Assembly: GCA_017984435.1 (NCBI GenBank)
Contig: JAGNZK010000027.1
Span: 1 to 39,704, forward strand
DNA from: Nitrosomonas sp.
GTDB taxonomy: Bacteria > Pseudomonadota > Gammaproteobacteria > Burkholderiales > Nitrosomonadaceae
Length of the DNA: 39,704 nt
Reading direction: 5' to 3'
The notes beneath the pieces were generated by a model. That model was given only the letters and a program-made list of their open reading frames with translations. It had not been told where the DNA came from and made no database searches. Position numbers and translations under genes: made by a program. Within the stretch, counting starts at the first letter, position 1. Every line of letters begins with the position of its first letter. Shown piece after piece: positions 1-7,896 of this stretch.

Positions 1-2
1 CC

Positions 3-21
3 ACTTAAAATGATTTTAAGT
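3..21. repeat. Perfect AT-rich palindrome
   Basis: The 9-base arm acttaaaat (3-11) is repeated as its reverse complement attttaagt (13-21) around a single central g. No gene is visible from 1 to 350 on either strand apart from the hairpin at 283-325. The palindrome could be an operator or a small mRNA structure; no T-tract follows it. Confidence 0.4.
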
Positions 22-282
22 AGCCATTGCTGTAAGTTTTTTACCGAATGCACTTTTAATTCAGCGAGCGGCTTAGCTGAAAAAGGAAAAATGCGGAATG
101 AACTCATTACGAAACTCCTGTTGTATGGATTAATAGGGGATTGCAGAGCACGAAACAGATTTTAATGATATGATATTGTTTTATATATTATATTTGCCAA
201 GCATGATGTCGTTTTCGGAAGGTATTTTAAATGCAAATGCTGTGGAATGGTGTTGCGTGCGTTAACTGGAGCAATTGATACT

Positions 283-325
283 AAGCCTTAGTCGACAGCA
301 TAAAAAATACTGTCGGCTAAGGCTT
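283..325. repeat. Long stem-loop downstream of the EF-hand gene
   Basis: A 16-base arm (283-298, aagccttagtcgacag) pairs with 310-325 (ctgtcggctaaggctt) with one mismatched position (G-U possible) and an 11-base AT-rich loop. It lies 25 bases past the stop of the minus-strand EF-hand gene. It may end or stabilise that transcript, but there is no clear T-run on either strand, so it is not a textbook intrinsic terminator. Confidence 0.55.
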
Positions 326-350
326 CGAATAAATACCGATACGCTAGTTA

Positions 351-641
351 TTATTTTTGTTCAAAGCGCTCATGCATTTTATTTACCATTTTGTGTAGGT
401 TTTTCATTTCATCGATATCAAGTTTACCGTTTTGGTTTGTGTCATTTTGATCAAACATCCACTCATGGTGTTTCATGAATTCTTTTTTACTGACACTACC
501 GTCTTGTTCTTTTGTCATCACAGAAAGATCATTTTTTCCTTCATTTCCACTTGCTGCATTGGCACTAGTTGCGAAACTAGCTGTGGCCATTAAAAAAGGA
601 ATGATTGCGATCATAAATCCCATTTCTCGTTTCTGTATCAT
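351..641 (-). CDS. Secreted EF-hand domain protein
   Basis: A 96-residue protein with a hydrophobic N-terminal signal sequence (about residues 8-29, with an Ala-rich cleavage region ATSANAAS) and EF-hand character in its second half. The canonical loop is DQNDTNQNGKLDIDE, with Asp/Asn/Asp/Lys/Asp/Glu at the metal-ligand positions. An earlier stretch, KEQDGSVSKKEF, looks like a degenerate partner hand. The start is supported by a strong Shine-Dalgarno sequence, aaggagg, 7 bases upstream of the ATG. It is likely a periplasmic Ca2+-binding protein; its partner is unknown. It is monocistronic, with a long stem-loop just after the stop. Confidence 0.8.
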   Translation of the reverse strand: MIQKREMGFMIAIIPFLMATASFATSANAASGNEGKNDLSVMTKEQDGSVSKKEFMKHHEWMFDQNDTNQNGKLDIDEMKNLHKMVNKMHERFEQK

Positions 642-827
642 AGTGATGCCTCCTTAGTTTAGTTTTCATAAATTATTAAACGATTTTAAAAAATGACATT
701 TCCTCATAGTATATAAGCAATTGTCATAACATCTTTTATAGCAACAATCGCGCCAATTTATAATTTATTGATTAATAGATAATTTATTAATTATGGCAGT
801 ATCAAAAAGTTATGATTTCCAAATTTC

Positions 828-854
828 TGTGATACGATTCACAAAAAATTGTGA
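828..854. promoter_or_regulatory. Triple TGTGA/TCACA array (CRP/FNR-like operator)
   Basis: TGTGA (828-832), six bases, TCACA (839-843), six bases, TGTGA (850-854). The first pair is a perfect TGTGA-N6-TCACA palindrome like a CRP-family site. The half-sites repeat every 11 bases, about one helical turn. The last copy overlaps the GTG at 851, one candidate start of the next gene. The region 642-827 before it is AT-rich and has a direct repeat, ataatttatt, at 760-769 and 779-788; no gene is seen there. Confidence 0.5.
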
Positions 855-2704
855 TTTTGATGATAATTAATTTTGATTTGTGCTTCCGTCATTCACCGTT
901 GTTTGCGGCGATTGTCGATAAAACATATGCCTGTCGTGATATCAATACGGTCTGGCAAAAATATCTGGGGCTGCCGGGCATCGATACTGTTTCATACCCG
1001 CTCGAGGCGTTATTCAACCAACAGAACGATGCTGCACTCGTCAAGCAGATTACACAGGTTATACAGAACGGTATTGTGATGAGTGGCTGGCCGGTATCGC
1101 TATCGCGGCTGCAGTCGGAACAGGACCATACCGAAAGCGTTACGCTTCGGGGCATTCTGTCGGCATGGCGCATAGAACAGGCAGACGACAGACGACAATA
1201 CGCGCTGCTAGTGTTTACAGAAACAGCAGAATACAGTCGTGCGATCAATGAGCTCAATCAGTTGCAAAAGACGCATGAATTGATTCTTAAAGCGGTGGGA
1301 GAAGGGATTTACGGCGTTGATACGCAGGGCAATACAACCTTTGTAAATGAGGCGGCAACCCAGATTCTGGGATGGCGTGCCGAAGATGTCATTGGAAAGT
1401 CTCTGCACGACATCCACCACCATTCCTATCCGGACGGCAGACCATATCCAAGCAGCGAATGCCCGATTTATCGCGCATTTACAGATGGCGAAATACACCA
1501 GGGAGATGATGAATTCTTCTGGCGCACAGACGGCACGCCAGTTCCCGTTGAATATATTAGTACGCCTATTCGTGAGAATGGCGAGCTGAAAGGGGCGGTT
1601 GTTGTCTATCGAGACATCACCGAGCGCAAAAGAAACGAACAGCAACGTGAAACGGCCTATGAACAGATCAAAATACTGAATGATTTGCTCGCGCATGAGC
1701 GTGATTATCTGCGGGATGAAATCAATATCACCATCAATTTCGGCGAGATCATTGGCGAGAGCCAAGCTTTAAAACGCACGCTTGCTCAGATTGAGGCCGT
1801 CGCCAAAATGCCGACCAGTGTGCTGATTCTGGGTGAATCAGGGGTTGGAAAAGAAATGGTGGCACGCGCAATTCATGCGAATAGCGCCAGGGCTGACAAG
1901 CAATTGGTAAAAGTGAATTGCGCTTCTATCCCTAAGAATCTTTTTGAGAGCGAGTTCTTCGGGCATGTGCGCGGATCATTTACCGGCGCCCATCGCGACC
2001 GGTTCGGACGTTTTCATCTGGCCGCAGGCGGCACTCTTTTTCTGGATGAAATCGGCGAGATTCCTCTGGATTTGCAGGGAAAATTGTTGCGTGTTTTACA
2101 AGAGCATGAATTTGAGCGTGTAGGGGATGATAAAACAATCAAAATTGATGTGCGCATTATCGCGGCAACCAACCGTGATTTGAAGGCTGAAGTCGATGCC
2201 GGGCGGTTTCGTGAAGACTTGTATTATCGCCTGAGTGTTTTTCCGATCGAAGTGCCGCCATTGCGAGGGCGTGTCAAAGATATCGGCCCATTAGCAATCC
2301 ATTTCTTGCATAGTATTTGTACAGAACTGGGACATGAACCTTTATCACTGACGCAACAACAGTTGGATAGTCTGAGTAAATATCATTGGCCGGGCAATAT
2401 CCGAGAGCTCAAGAATGTCATCGAGCGGGCTGTCATTCTGACAAAAGGCAAGCGACTCAGACTTGATCTGGCGATGCCCGGCAATCATGAAGTCAAGCAA
2501 ACATTGGCCCATATACCAACCGAGGAAACAGAATTCGTAACCGAGGCCGTTTTTCGTGAGAAGGAAAAAATAAACATATATGCGGCCTTACAACACGCAA
2601 ACTGGCGTATATCCGGCACGGACGGCGCCGCGGAATTATTGGGCATCAAACCATCTACCTTTGCTTACAGAATGAAACTATATGGCATTAAGAAGCCCGA
2701 TTAG
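851..2704 (+). CDS. PAS-domain sigma-54-dependent transcriptional activator
   Basis: A 617-residue bacterial enhancer-binding protein. Residues 1-130 form a poorly conserved, possibly PAS-like sensor. Residues 140-258 are a PAS domain ending in a typical YRDITERKR. The AAA+ domain spans about 300-535, with Walker A GESGVGKE (328-335), the sigma-54 contact loop GSFTGA (375-380, a GAFTGA variant) and Walker B GGTLFLDE (393-400). The C-terminus (about 580-617) is a Fis-type helix-turn-helix. It should hydrolyse ATP to open sigma-54 promoters in response to a ligand or redox signal sensed by the PAS region. The start is uncertain: GTG at 851 or ATG at 860, neither with a good ribosome site, and the operator array overlaps them. 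The target is unknown; no clear -24/-12 promoter was found before the next two genes. Confidence 0.9.
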   Translation: MILMIINFDLCFRHSPLFAAIVDKTYACRDINTVWQKYLGLPGIDTVSYPLEALFNQQNDAALVKQITQVIQNGIVMSGWPVSLSRLQSEQDHTESVTLRGILSAWRIEQADDRRQYALLVFTETAEYSRAINELNQLQKTHELILKAVGEGIYGVDTQGNTTFVNEAATQILGWRAEDVIGKSLHDIHHHSYPDGRPYPSSECPIYRAFTDGEIHQGDDEFFWRTDGTPVPVEYISTPIRENGELKGAVVVYRDITERKRNEQQRETAYEQIKILNDLLAHERDYLRDEINITINFGEIIGESQALKRTLAQIEAVAKMPTSVLILGESGVGKEMVARAIHANSARADKQLVKVNCASIPKNLFESEFFGHVRGSFTGAHRDRFGRFHLAAGGTLFLDEIGEIPLDLQGKLLRVLQEHEFERVGDDKTIKIDVRIIAATNRDLKAEVDAGRFREDLYYRLSVFPIEVPPLRGRVKDIGPLAIHFLHSICTELGHEPLSLTQQQLDSLSKYHWPGNIRELKNVIERAVILTKGKRLRLDLAMPGNHEVKQTLAHIPTEETEFVTEAVFREKEKINIYAALQHANWRISGTDGAAELLGIKPSTFAYRMKLYGIKKPD

Positions 2705-2837
2705 AACCCGCATCATTGTATCAATGATAAATTTCCCGAAGACACAAATCCCGGAAGATTTGCTCTGTTATCCGCTAAACTTGTTCAAACCGAATCTCTC
2801 TAACAGAAACTCTCATCGCTGAATGACAGGAAACTTG

Positions 2838-3359
2838 ATGACTAAAAACCTTATTTCAATTTTGATCGGCCTGACGATGGCAACTTCCGGCTTTGCGCAT
2901 CAACACATCCGTCCCGGATTATGGGAAATCACCACAAAATCGGATCTACTGGCGCTGGTACCGCATATTCCCGCTGAACACATGCAGCAACTGAATAATC
3001 TCGCCAATCGCTATGGTCTTAAATTGCCAAAAATTGACAATGGCGCAGCCATTTCACATCTATGCATTACGCCGGAAATGGCGCAACAGGAAATCCCTAC
3101 TTATTTTTATGAAAACCGTTCCGGCTGCACCGTACAAAATGCCACGCGCACCGGCAACAGCTACAAAATGGATCTGGTATGCGCAAACCAACATTTCCAG
3201 GGTACCGGATCCGCACAAGGCACATTTACCAGTTCTGAAAGCTTCTCGGGAAGCACCGAATTCGACAGCACCATAAGCGGTAATCCGGTCTATGCAACAG
3301 CTGAAACCGTTGGCCGATGGGTAGGTGAACGCTGCGTCGCAGTTAATCCATTGCAATAG
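2838..3359 (+). CDS. DUF3617 family secreted protein
   Basis: 173 residues with a signal peptide (MTKNLISILIGLTMATSGFA, cut before HQH) followed by the DUF3617 pattern: an early RPGLWEITTK, a Cys in SHLCITPE, then GCTVQNATRTGNSYKMDLVC and a C-terminal GRWVGERC. Four cysteines suggest periplasmic disulfides. The ATG at 2838 is chosen over the in-frame ATG at 2823 because aggaaact sits just before it and the signal peptide then starts cleanly. The family has no established biochemical role. It lies between the sigma-54 activator and a porin on the same strand, but with separate intergenic gaps. Confidence 0.8.
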   Translation: MTKNLISILIGLTMATSGFAHQHIRPGLWEITTKSDLLALVPHIPAEHMQQLNNLANRYGLKLPKIDNGAAISHLCITPEMAQQEIPTYFYENRSGCTVQNATRTGNSYKMDLVCANQHFQGTGSAQGTFTSSESFSGSTEFDSTISGNPVYATAETVGRWVGERCVAVNPLQ

Positions 3360-3449
3360 CCACAACACCATGCATTCATCTCAAGTTACTATATAATTTG
3401 ACACGTTTTATTCGCCAACCGGTAGCGCGTGTCAGCGTGCAGATAAAGC

Positions 3450-4742
3450 ATGAAAAGCATGATAAAATTTTGTAGTTTCGTGGTGCTGGTAAACATAAGC
3501 GTTGCGTCATGCTATGCATTCAATATCACCTATAAAGGTGGTCCCAGAATCAAGAGTGATGATGGCAATTTTGAGATAGGACTCAACGGCCGCGGACATT
3601 TCGATGGCCATTCGCTATATCCAGATCAGGCTAATCCCGATTATCCGGCATTCGGCAGTCAATTGCTAAGTGACAATGATCACGATGGCTTTAATTGGCG
3701 CAGAACCTACGCCACAGTAACCGGAAGAATTCATAGCTTAAATTTTAAATTTGAAAATGACTTTGCGGTTAATGCGATCAGCCCTTTTCCTCATAGCCTT
3801 CGTGAAGCCTGGGTATCCACCAAACTAGGCCCAGGTCAACTAACAATCGGGCAATTCAAACCCTATCGCGGCTTGGAGGAAATAACCAGCTCTAACGAAA
3901 TTACACTCATGGAACGCCCATCGACTTCTGCAACCGGACTGTACAGCGGACGGCAGTTCTTAACCGGCATCGGTTACCGCTCCATGCTCAGAGATAATAT
4001 TGGCGTAGGTATCAATGTGATGAGCCTCTCTCACTTTGGATTGCCTGTTGAGGGCATCATCTACGGCGGCCGCGCTGTTTGGTTACCTTTAGATAAAGAA
4101 GGCAATATTCTCCACCTCGGATTTTCTATCAGCAGAGATACTGCCAATCGAGATTCGCTATCTGCCAGGATAGTCGATGTTTATGGCGGACGACTGGGCA
4201 TCACGCAATCCTTGGGAGTTGCGGGGGGAAGCTTTGGTGCGCCCCATAGCAATAGCCAATCGACTTTCTCTGCAGAAGCAGCCTACGCTATCGGCCCGCT
4301 TACGCTACAAGGGGAATACGCAATATCAAGGTTGGATAACACCCATCAAGTCAGCGGAAACTTAAGAAACTCCACCATTCAGGCTTTTTATGCGCAGGCA
4401 AGCTGGTTTGTGACAGGGGAACATGCAGTTTATAGAAAAGATCGCGGTGCTTTCGGCAAGCCTCAGCCGAGCGGCAAATGGGGTGCAGTGGAAGTTGCCG
4501 GGCGCTACGATCTTGCTGAGAATATCGATCAAAGTCTCATTGCCAATCCTTGTGGAACCGGCACCTCAAAATGTCAAGTTCAAGTCATTACGTTTGGAGT
4601 GAATTGGTATCCTTACCAAAATATCCGTTTTATGCTGAACTATTACCTATCAGAAGCCATGATGGGTAATACCAGCCCTAGCACACCGACACACAAAGAT
4701 AACCTATCTGTCGTTTCTTTACGTACGCAAATAAGTTTTTAG
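3450..4742 (+). CDS. Phosphate-selective porin O/P (OprP-like) family porin
   Basis: 430 residues: a signal peptide to about residue 23 (SCYAFN), then a beta-barrel of alternating strands ending in a terminal Phe (TQISF), the usual BAM recognition signal. Typical OprO/OprP family features are an early DGNFEIGLNGRGHFDG, FNWRRTYATVTGRI, an FENDF strand and an RPSTSATGLYSGRQ loop. It forms an outer-membrane channel for anions, in this family often phosphate or polyphosphate; the real substrate is not deducible. No strong ribosome site is visible before the ATG. A gacacg/cgtgtc inverted pair (3400-3433) lies just upstream. Confidence 0.85.
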   Translation: MKSMIKFCSFVVLVNISVASCYAFNITYKGGPRIKSDDGNFEIGLNGRGHFDGHSLYPDQANPDYPAFGSQLLSDNDHDGFNWRRTYATVTGRIHSLNFKFENDFAVNAISPFPHSLREAWVSTKLGPGQLTIGQFKPYRGLEEITSSNEITLMERPSTSATGLYSGRQFLTGIGYRSMLRDNIGVGINVMSLSHFGLPVEGIIYGGRAVWLPLDKEGNILHLGFSISRDTANRDSLSARIVDVYGGRLGITQSLGVAGGSFGAPHSNSQSTFSAEAAYAIGPLTLQGEYAISRLDNTHQVSGNLRNSTIQAFYAQASWFVTGEHAVYRKDRGAFGKPQPSGKWGAVEVAGRYDLAENIDQSLIANPCGTGTSKCQVQVITFGVNWYPYQNIRFMLNYYLSEAMMGNTSPSTPTHKDNLSVVSLRTQISF

Positions 4743-4835
4743 CTTAAATTCAATTTGTAAGAATATCTTCTGTTGTAGTGTCACACCTGCTAAGATTTAA
4801 ACACTCAAAAAACTCTCAAACAAATAAGGTGGCAA

Positions 4836-4931
4836 ATGTCTGAATTAATTGAACTTACTTTTTATTCAATAATTGCATTGGTGGTAGGATTTGTTGCAGC
4901 TCAGATCATCACCAATAAGTTTTTTAAATAA
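4836..4931 (+). CDS. 31-residue single-pass membrane peptide
   Basis: A small ORF too short for usual gene calling. It encodes MSELIELTFYS followed by a strongly hydrophobic run (IIALVVGFVAAQII) and a basic tail, NKFFK, giving one transmembrane helix with a charged C-terminal end. The ATG is preceded by aaggtgg with a short spacer, a good ribosome site. It is isolated, about 90 bases after the porin stop and convergent with mnmA. I do not recognise the family. Coding is supported by the ribosome site and the coherent membrane-helix composition. It might be a subunit-type micropeptide of a membrane complex. Confidence 0.6.
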   Translation: MSELIELTFYSIIALVVGFVAAQIITNKFFK

Positions 4932-5007
4932 AAAATTAACTACAGAATTCTGCCGCTTAAGCAGCATTGCGTTCAGAATGCTTTGGTAATATAGAATTTA
5001 TAATGCG

Positions 5008-6102
5008 CTATTCAATGATAACCCCACCGCCTAAGCATACCCTGCTTTCATAAATAACGACGGATTGACCTGGTGTAACAGCCCACTGGTCCTGTGCAAA
5101 ATCTACCTGACAATAATCCTGGGTAAGATTTGCAATCGCACAAGGCGCATCGGCTTGACGATAACGGGTTTTGGCAGCATAAACCCAATTGCAATGCGGT
5201 TGTTTTCCACTGATCCATGTCAAATCAGTTGCTTTCAAGGATGGTTTTAGTAAATCGGGATGATGATGGCCTTGCACGGCTATCAGAATATTTCTGGTCA
5301 TATCCTTGTCGGATACAAACCACGGCTCATCGCCGCCATCACGCGTACCGCCAATTCCCAGCCCTTGTCGTTGCCCGATGGTGTAATACATCAGCCCAAT
5401 ATGCCGACCGATCACCTTTCCTTCAGGGGTTTGAATTTCTCCGGGTTCATGCGGGAGATAGCGATTAAGAAATTCCCGGAATGGGCGTTCCCCAATAAAA
5501 CAGATACCTGTGCTGTCTTTTTTGGAGAAATTAGGCAGCTTTAACTCCTTAGCGATCTTACGCACTTCACGTTTATACAGGTGCCCGATTGGAAACAGCG
5601 TATTGGCAAGTTGCGCTTGATTCAATCGATATAAGAAATAGCTCTGATCCTTAGTACCATCTTCGCCTTTTAATAACTGAAATGCATCGCCAGCCTTACG
5701 CACCTGTGCATAATGCCCTGTCGCAATATAATCAGCCCCCAGTTTATTGGCATGATCCAGAAATGCTTTGAACTTGATTTCAGCGTTGCACAACACATCA
5801 GGATTGGGTGTTCGTCCGGCCTGATACTCTGCCAGAAAGTGTGAAAAAACCCGATCTTTGTACTCAGTCGAGAAGTTCACTACTTCGATCGGAATATCAA
5901 TGACATCCGCAACCGAAACGGCATCCAGAAAATCCTGACGGGAAGAGCAATATTCATCGGTATCATCATCTTCCCAGTTTTTCATAAACAGACCAACGAC
6001 ATCGTATCCCTGCTGTTTCAGCAAATAAGCAGCTACCGACGAATCAACACCGCCCGACATTCCGACCACCACACGCTGTTTTTTCATTACTTCATGACTC
6101 AT
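5008..6102 (-). CDS. mnmA: tRNA-specific 2-thiouridylase MnmA
   Basis: 364 residues, the normal family length. MnmA adenylates and thiolates U34 of Lys, Glu and Gln tRNAs, taking sulfur from the IscS/Tus relay. Visible are the PP-loop SGGVDSS (about 16-22), the catalytic Cys in NPDVLCN (Cys105), the second active-site Cys in STGICFIGE (Cys201), ATGHYAQ and the C-terminal beta-barrel region. The start is ATG 6102 (MSHEV), or ATG 6087 (MKKQR) inside it. The 5' end overlaps the upstream Nudix gene by 11 bases, so the two are probably translationally coupled. The sulfur-transfer role is consistent with the nearby Fe-S locus but does not require it. Confidence 0.95.
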   Translation of the reverse strand: MSHEVMKKQRVVVGMSGGVDSSVAAYLLKQQGYDVVGLFMKNWEDDDTDEYCSSRQDFLDAVSVADVIDIPIEVVNFSTEYKDRVFSHFLAEYQAGRTPNPDVLCNAEIKFKAFLDHANKLGADYIATGHYAQVRKAGDAFQLLKGEDGTKDQSYFLYRLNQAQLANTLFPIGHLYKREVRKIAKELKLPNFSKKDSTGICFIGERPFREFLNRYLPHEPGEIQTPEGKVIGRHIGLMYYTIGQRQGLGIGGTRDGGDEPWFVSDKDMTRNILIAVQGHHHPDLLKPSLKATDLTWISGKQPHCNWVYAAKTRYRQADAPCAIANLTQDYCQVDFAQDQWAVTPGQSVVIYESRVCLGGGVIIE

Positions 6103-6547
6103 AGTGCGTCAGCAATTCCAGCGAATAACGTTTACCGGCAATATGATCCTGGATGCATTGCATAACCAGTGGACTGCGATGACGTTGAATCCTTTGACGA
6201 ATCTTATCCAAATCGAACCAGGCTGCACGCAAGATACCATCATCGAGCACACGTTCCGGATCATGATGTGTCACGCGACCGCAAAATGCAAAACGAATAT
6301 ACGTGGTATCCACGCGATGCGAGTGCCATTGATAAATACCCAGCAAATATTCGGGTACAAAGGTATACGCCGTCTCCTCCAGTGTCTCCCGTATGGCGCC
6401 CTGAATAATGGATTCTCCCGGATCCAAATGCCCCGCGGGTTGGTTTAAAAACAAACCACAACCAGCTTCCGGTTCTTCCTCCACCAGCAAATACTTTCCA
6501 TCTTGTTCAATAACGGCCGCAACCGTTACATTGGGTTTCCAAATCAT
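6092..6547 (-). CDS. Nudix hydrolase, NudJ-like
   Basis: 151 residues. The Nudix box runs from GHLDPGES through IRETLEETA, with the Glu residues that hold Mg2+. The N-terminal [20 protein letters not shown] resembles NudJ (HMP-PP/thiamine-PP and nucleotide pyrophosphohydrolase), which often sits directly before mnmA in proteobacteria. The ATG at 6547 is chosen over an upstream in-frame ATG (6592) because family members begin at this MxxKPxVTVA segment. The exact substrate is unknown. It overlaps mnmA by 11 bases, and the gene order nudJ-mnmA is conserved in many genomes (established knowledge). Confidence 0.85.
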   Translation of the reverse strand: MIWKPNVTVAAVIEQDGKYLLVEEEPEAGCGLFLNQPAGHLDPGESIIQGAIRETLEETAYTFVPEYLLGIYQWHSHRVDTTYIRFAFCGRVTHHDPERVLDDGILRAAWFDLDKIRQRIQRHRSPLVMQCIQDHIAGKRYSLELLTHYES

Positions 6548-6718
6548 AGTTTTTTGTACGGTAAAAATTAATAATGAAAGACCGATTAGCAAAAATACTT
6601 TACATCTCCGCTGTTAGCCTGGAATTTTCTTATTATCGCATCGGCGCTATGAATTCGGTTGAAATTAATCAGGTGATGATTGATCTGAGTTAATCAAATT
6701 GAATAACGAACAAATCGG

Positions 6719-6771
6719 ATAGTTGACTAAATCAATCGGGTATTATATAGTTGACCAAATCAATCGGGTAT
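6719..6771 (+). promoter_or_regulatory. Two tandem IscR type-1-like operator sites
   Basis: A 28-base unit is present twice (6719-6746 and 6747-6774) with one difference (gact/gacc). Within each unit, 25 bases (6719-6743 and 6747-6771) follow the E. coli [2Fe-2S]-IscR type 1 consensus from ATAGTTGAC through AATCGGGTAT. I count one mismatch in the first copy and two in the second. The sites lie about 60 bases upstream of iscR, as expected for autorepression of an Fe-S assembly operon. Confidence 0.75.
6723..6751 (+). promoter_or_regulatory. Putative sigma-70 promoter of the iscR-suf operon
   Basis: A -35 TTGACT (6723-6728) and -10 TATAGT (6746-6751) with a 17-base spacer. The -35 box is inside the first IscR-like operator, so bound IscR would block polymerase. 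The repeat copy offers TTGACC (6751-6756), but its matching -10 is weak. Confidence 0.55.
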
Positions 6772-6833
6772 TATTAATTCAAAGATATATTTTTCCACAA
6801 TCAGCGCCACCCGATTTTCAAAAAGGAGCCATT

Positions 6834-7301
6834 ATGCGATTAACAACGAAAGGTAGATTTGCGGTGACAGCGTTACTTGATCTTGCTTTGCAACAAAGTA
6901 GTCATCCGGTAACATTGGCGGATATCAGCCAGCGGCAAAAAATTTCATTATCCTATTTAGAACAATTATTCGCAAAACTACGTCAATCCGAGCTTGTTGA
7001 TAGCGTGCGTGGCCCGGGAGGCGGTTATTGTCTTGCCAAAGACTTGGATAAAGTATCGGTAGCTGACATTATTCTTGCGGTCGATGAACCAATTGATGCA
7101 ACACAATGTGGCGGTAAAGAAAATTGCCATAACGATGGAAAATGTATGACTCATGACTTATGGGCAAAATTAAACGATCTCATTTTTGAATATCTTGGTG
7201 CAGTAACACTTAAGGAGCTTGTTGATAGCCAGATAAACCATCAACATAATGACATTGTACCGCTTATCGATATGCGTGAAACGACTGCTGCATACAATTG
7301 A
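6834..7301 (+). CDS. iscR: Fe-S cluster-sensing Rrf2 family regulator IscR
   Basis: 155 residues. It begins MRLTTKGRFAVTALLDLALQ, the classic IscR winged-helix start, with the recognition region SLSYLEQLF and RGPGGGY. The [2Fe-2S] ligand cysteines are present as C-x5-C-x5-C in TQCGGKENCHNDGKC, followed by MTHDLW. It represses its own operon when holo and derepresses it on Fe-S demand. The ATG at 6834 has aaaggag just upstream; the open frame runs further 5' but through the operator. It heads the suf locus and has two tandem operator-like sites in front. Confidence 0.95.
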   Translation: MRLTTKGRFAVTALLDLALQQSSHPVTLADISQRQKISLSYLEQLFAKLRQSELVDSVRGPGGGYCLAKDLDKVSVADIILAVDEPIDATQCGGKENCHNDGKCMTHDLWAKLNDLIFEYLGAVTLKELVDSQINHQHNDIVPLIDMRETTAAYN

Positions 7302-7451
7302 GCATGGTCTATTAAAAACAAGTTTTCAGTTTTCAAGAGTCTTACGATCTAGTTGTCGCAGAACAATTTTACTCAGTCTGTGTCTAATTGATTGCTGATG
7401 TAAGTATAATAAGCATTTGTTTATAATGAAATAAAATATTGGATTAATGCT

Positions 7452-7793
7452 ATGTCAATTACACTAACCGAGAGCGCTGCAAAACATATCCAGCAGCAAC
7501 TTGCAAAACGGGGTAAAGGGTTTGCATTTCGGATTGGAATTAAGAAATCAGGTTGTTCAGGATTTTCTTATCTATTTGATTATGCAGACGAGATACAGCC
7601 AGATGATCAACTGTTCGAATCTCATGAGACTAAAATTGTTGTAGATACAAATAGCTTGCCTTATCTGGACGGATCGCAAATCGATTTTACTAAAGAAGGT
7701 CTCAACAGCACATTCAAGTTTGTCAATCCTAATATTGATAATACCTGCGGTTGTGGTGATAGTTTCAGTGTAAAAGAATCTGCTAAGATTTAG
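7452..7793 (+). CDS. A-type Fe-S carrier (IscA/SufA/HesB family)
   Basis: 113 residues with the three invariant cysteines: Cys in KKSGCSGF and the C-terminal CGCG of DNTCGCGDSF. It accepts clusters from the scaffold and passes them to apo-targets. It sits between iscR and sufB, so a SufA-like role is most likely; sequence alone does not separate IscA from SufA. The 150-base gap after iscR shows no obvious terminator, so co-transcription is plausible. Confidence 0.93.
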   Translation: MSITLTESAAKHIQQQLAKRGKGFAFRIGIKKSGCSGFSYLFDYADEIQPDDQLFESHETKIVVDTNSLPYLDGSQIDFTKEGLNSTFKFVNPNIDNTCGCGDSFSVKESAKI

Positions 7794-7826
7794 TCAATAG
7801 CAACTTCAATTACAATATACAAAATA

Positions 7827-7865
7827 GCCTGATTATCAGGCATCTAAGACGATAAGATATCTTAT
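7827..7865. repeat. Two adjacent palindromes before sufB
   Basis: gcctga-tta-tcaggc (7827-7841) is followed by the perfect 14-base palindrome ataagatatcttat (7852-7865), in the 103-base gap between the A-type carrier gene and sufB. They could be a second regulatory site or mRNA hairpins that set the ratio of carrier to SufBCD. No T-run follows. Confidence 0.45.
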
Positions 7866-7896
7866 TTAAAGATACTAAAATAAAGGAATAAACCAA

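Noticed and set aside
889-1257. 122-residue minus-strand frame inside the sigma-54 activator
   Set aside because: Shadow of the real gene on the other strand; Ser/Cys-rich, no ribosome site.
2705-3449. Sigma-54 (-24/-12) promoter before the DUF3617 or porin gene as a target of the neighbouring activator
   Set aside because: No GG-N10-GC pair with acceptable flanks was found in the intergenic gaps.
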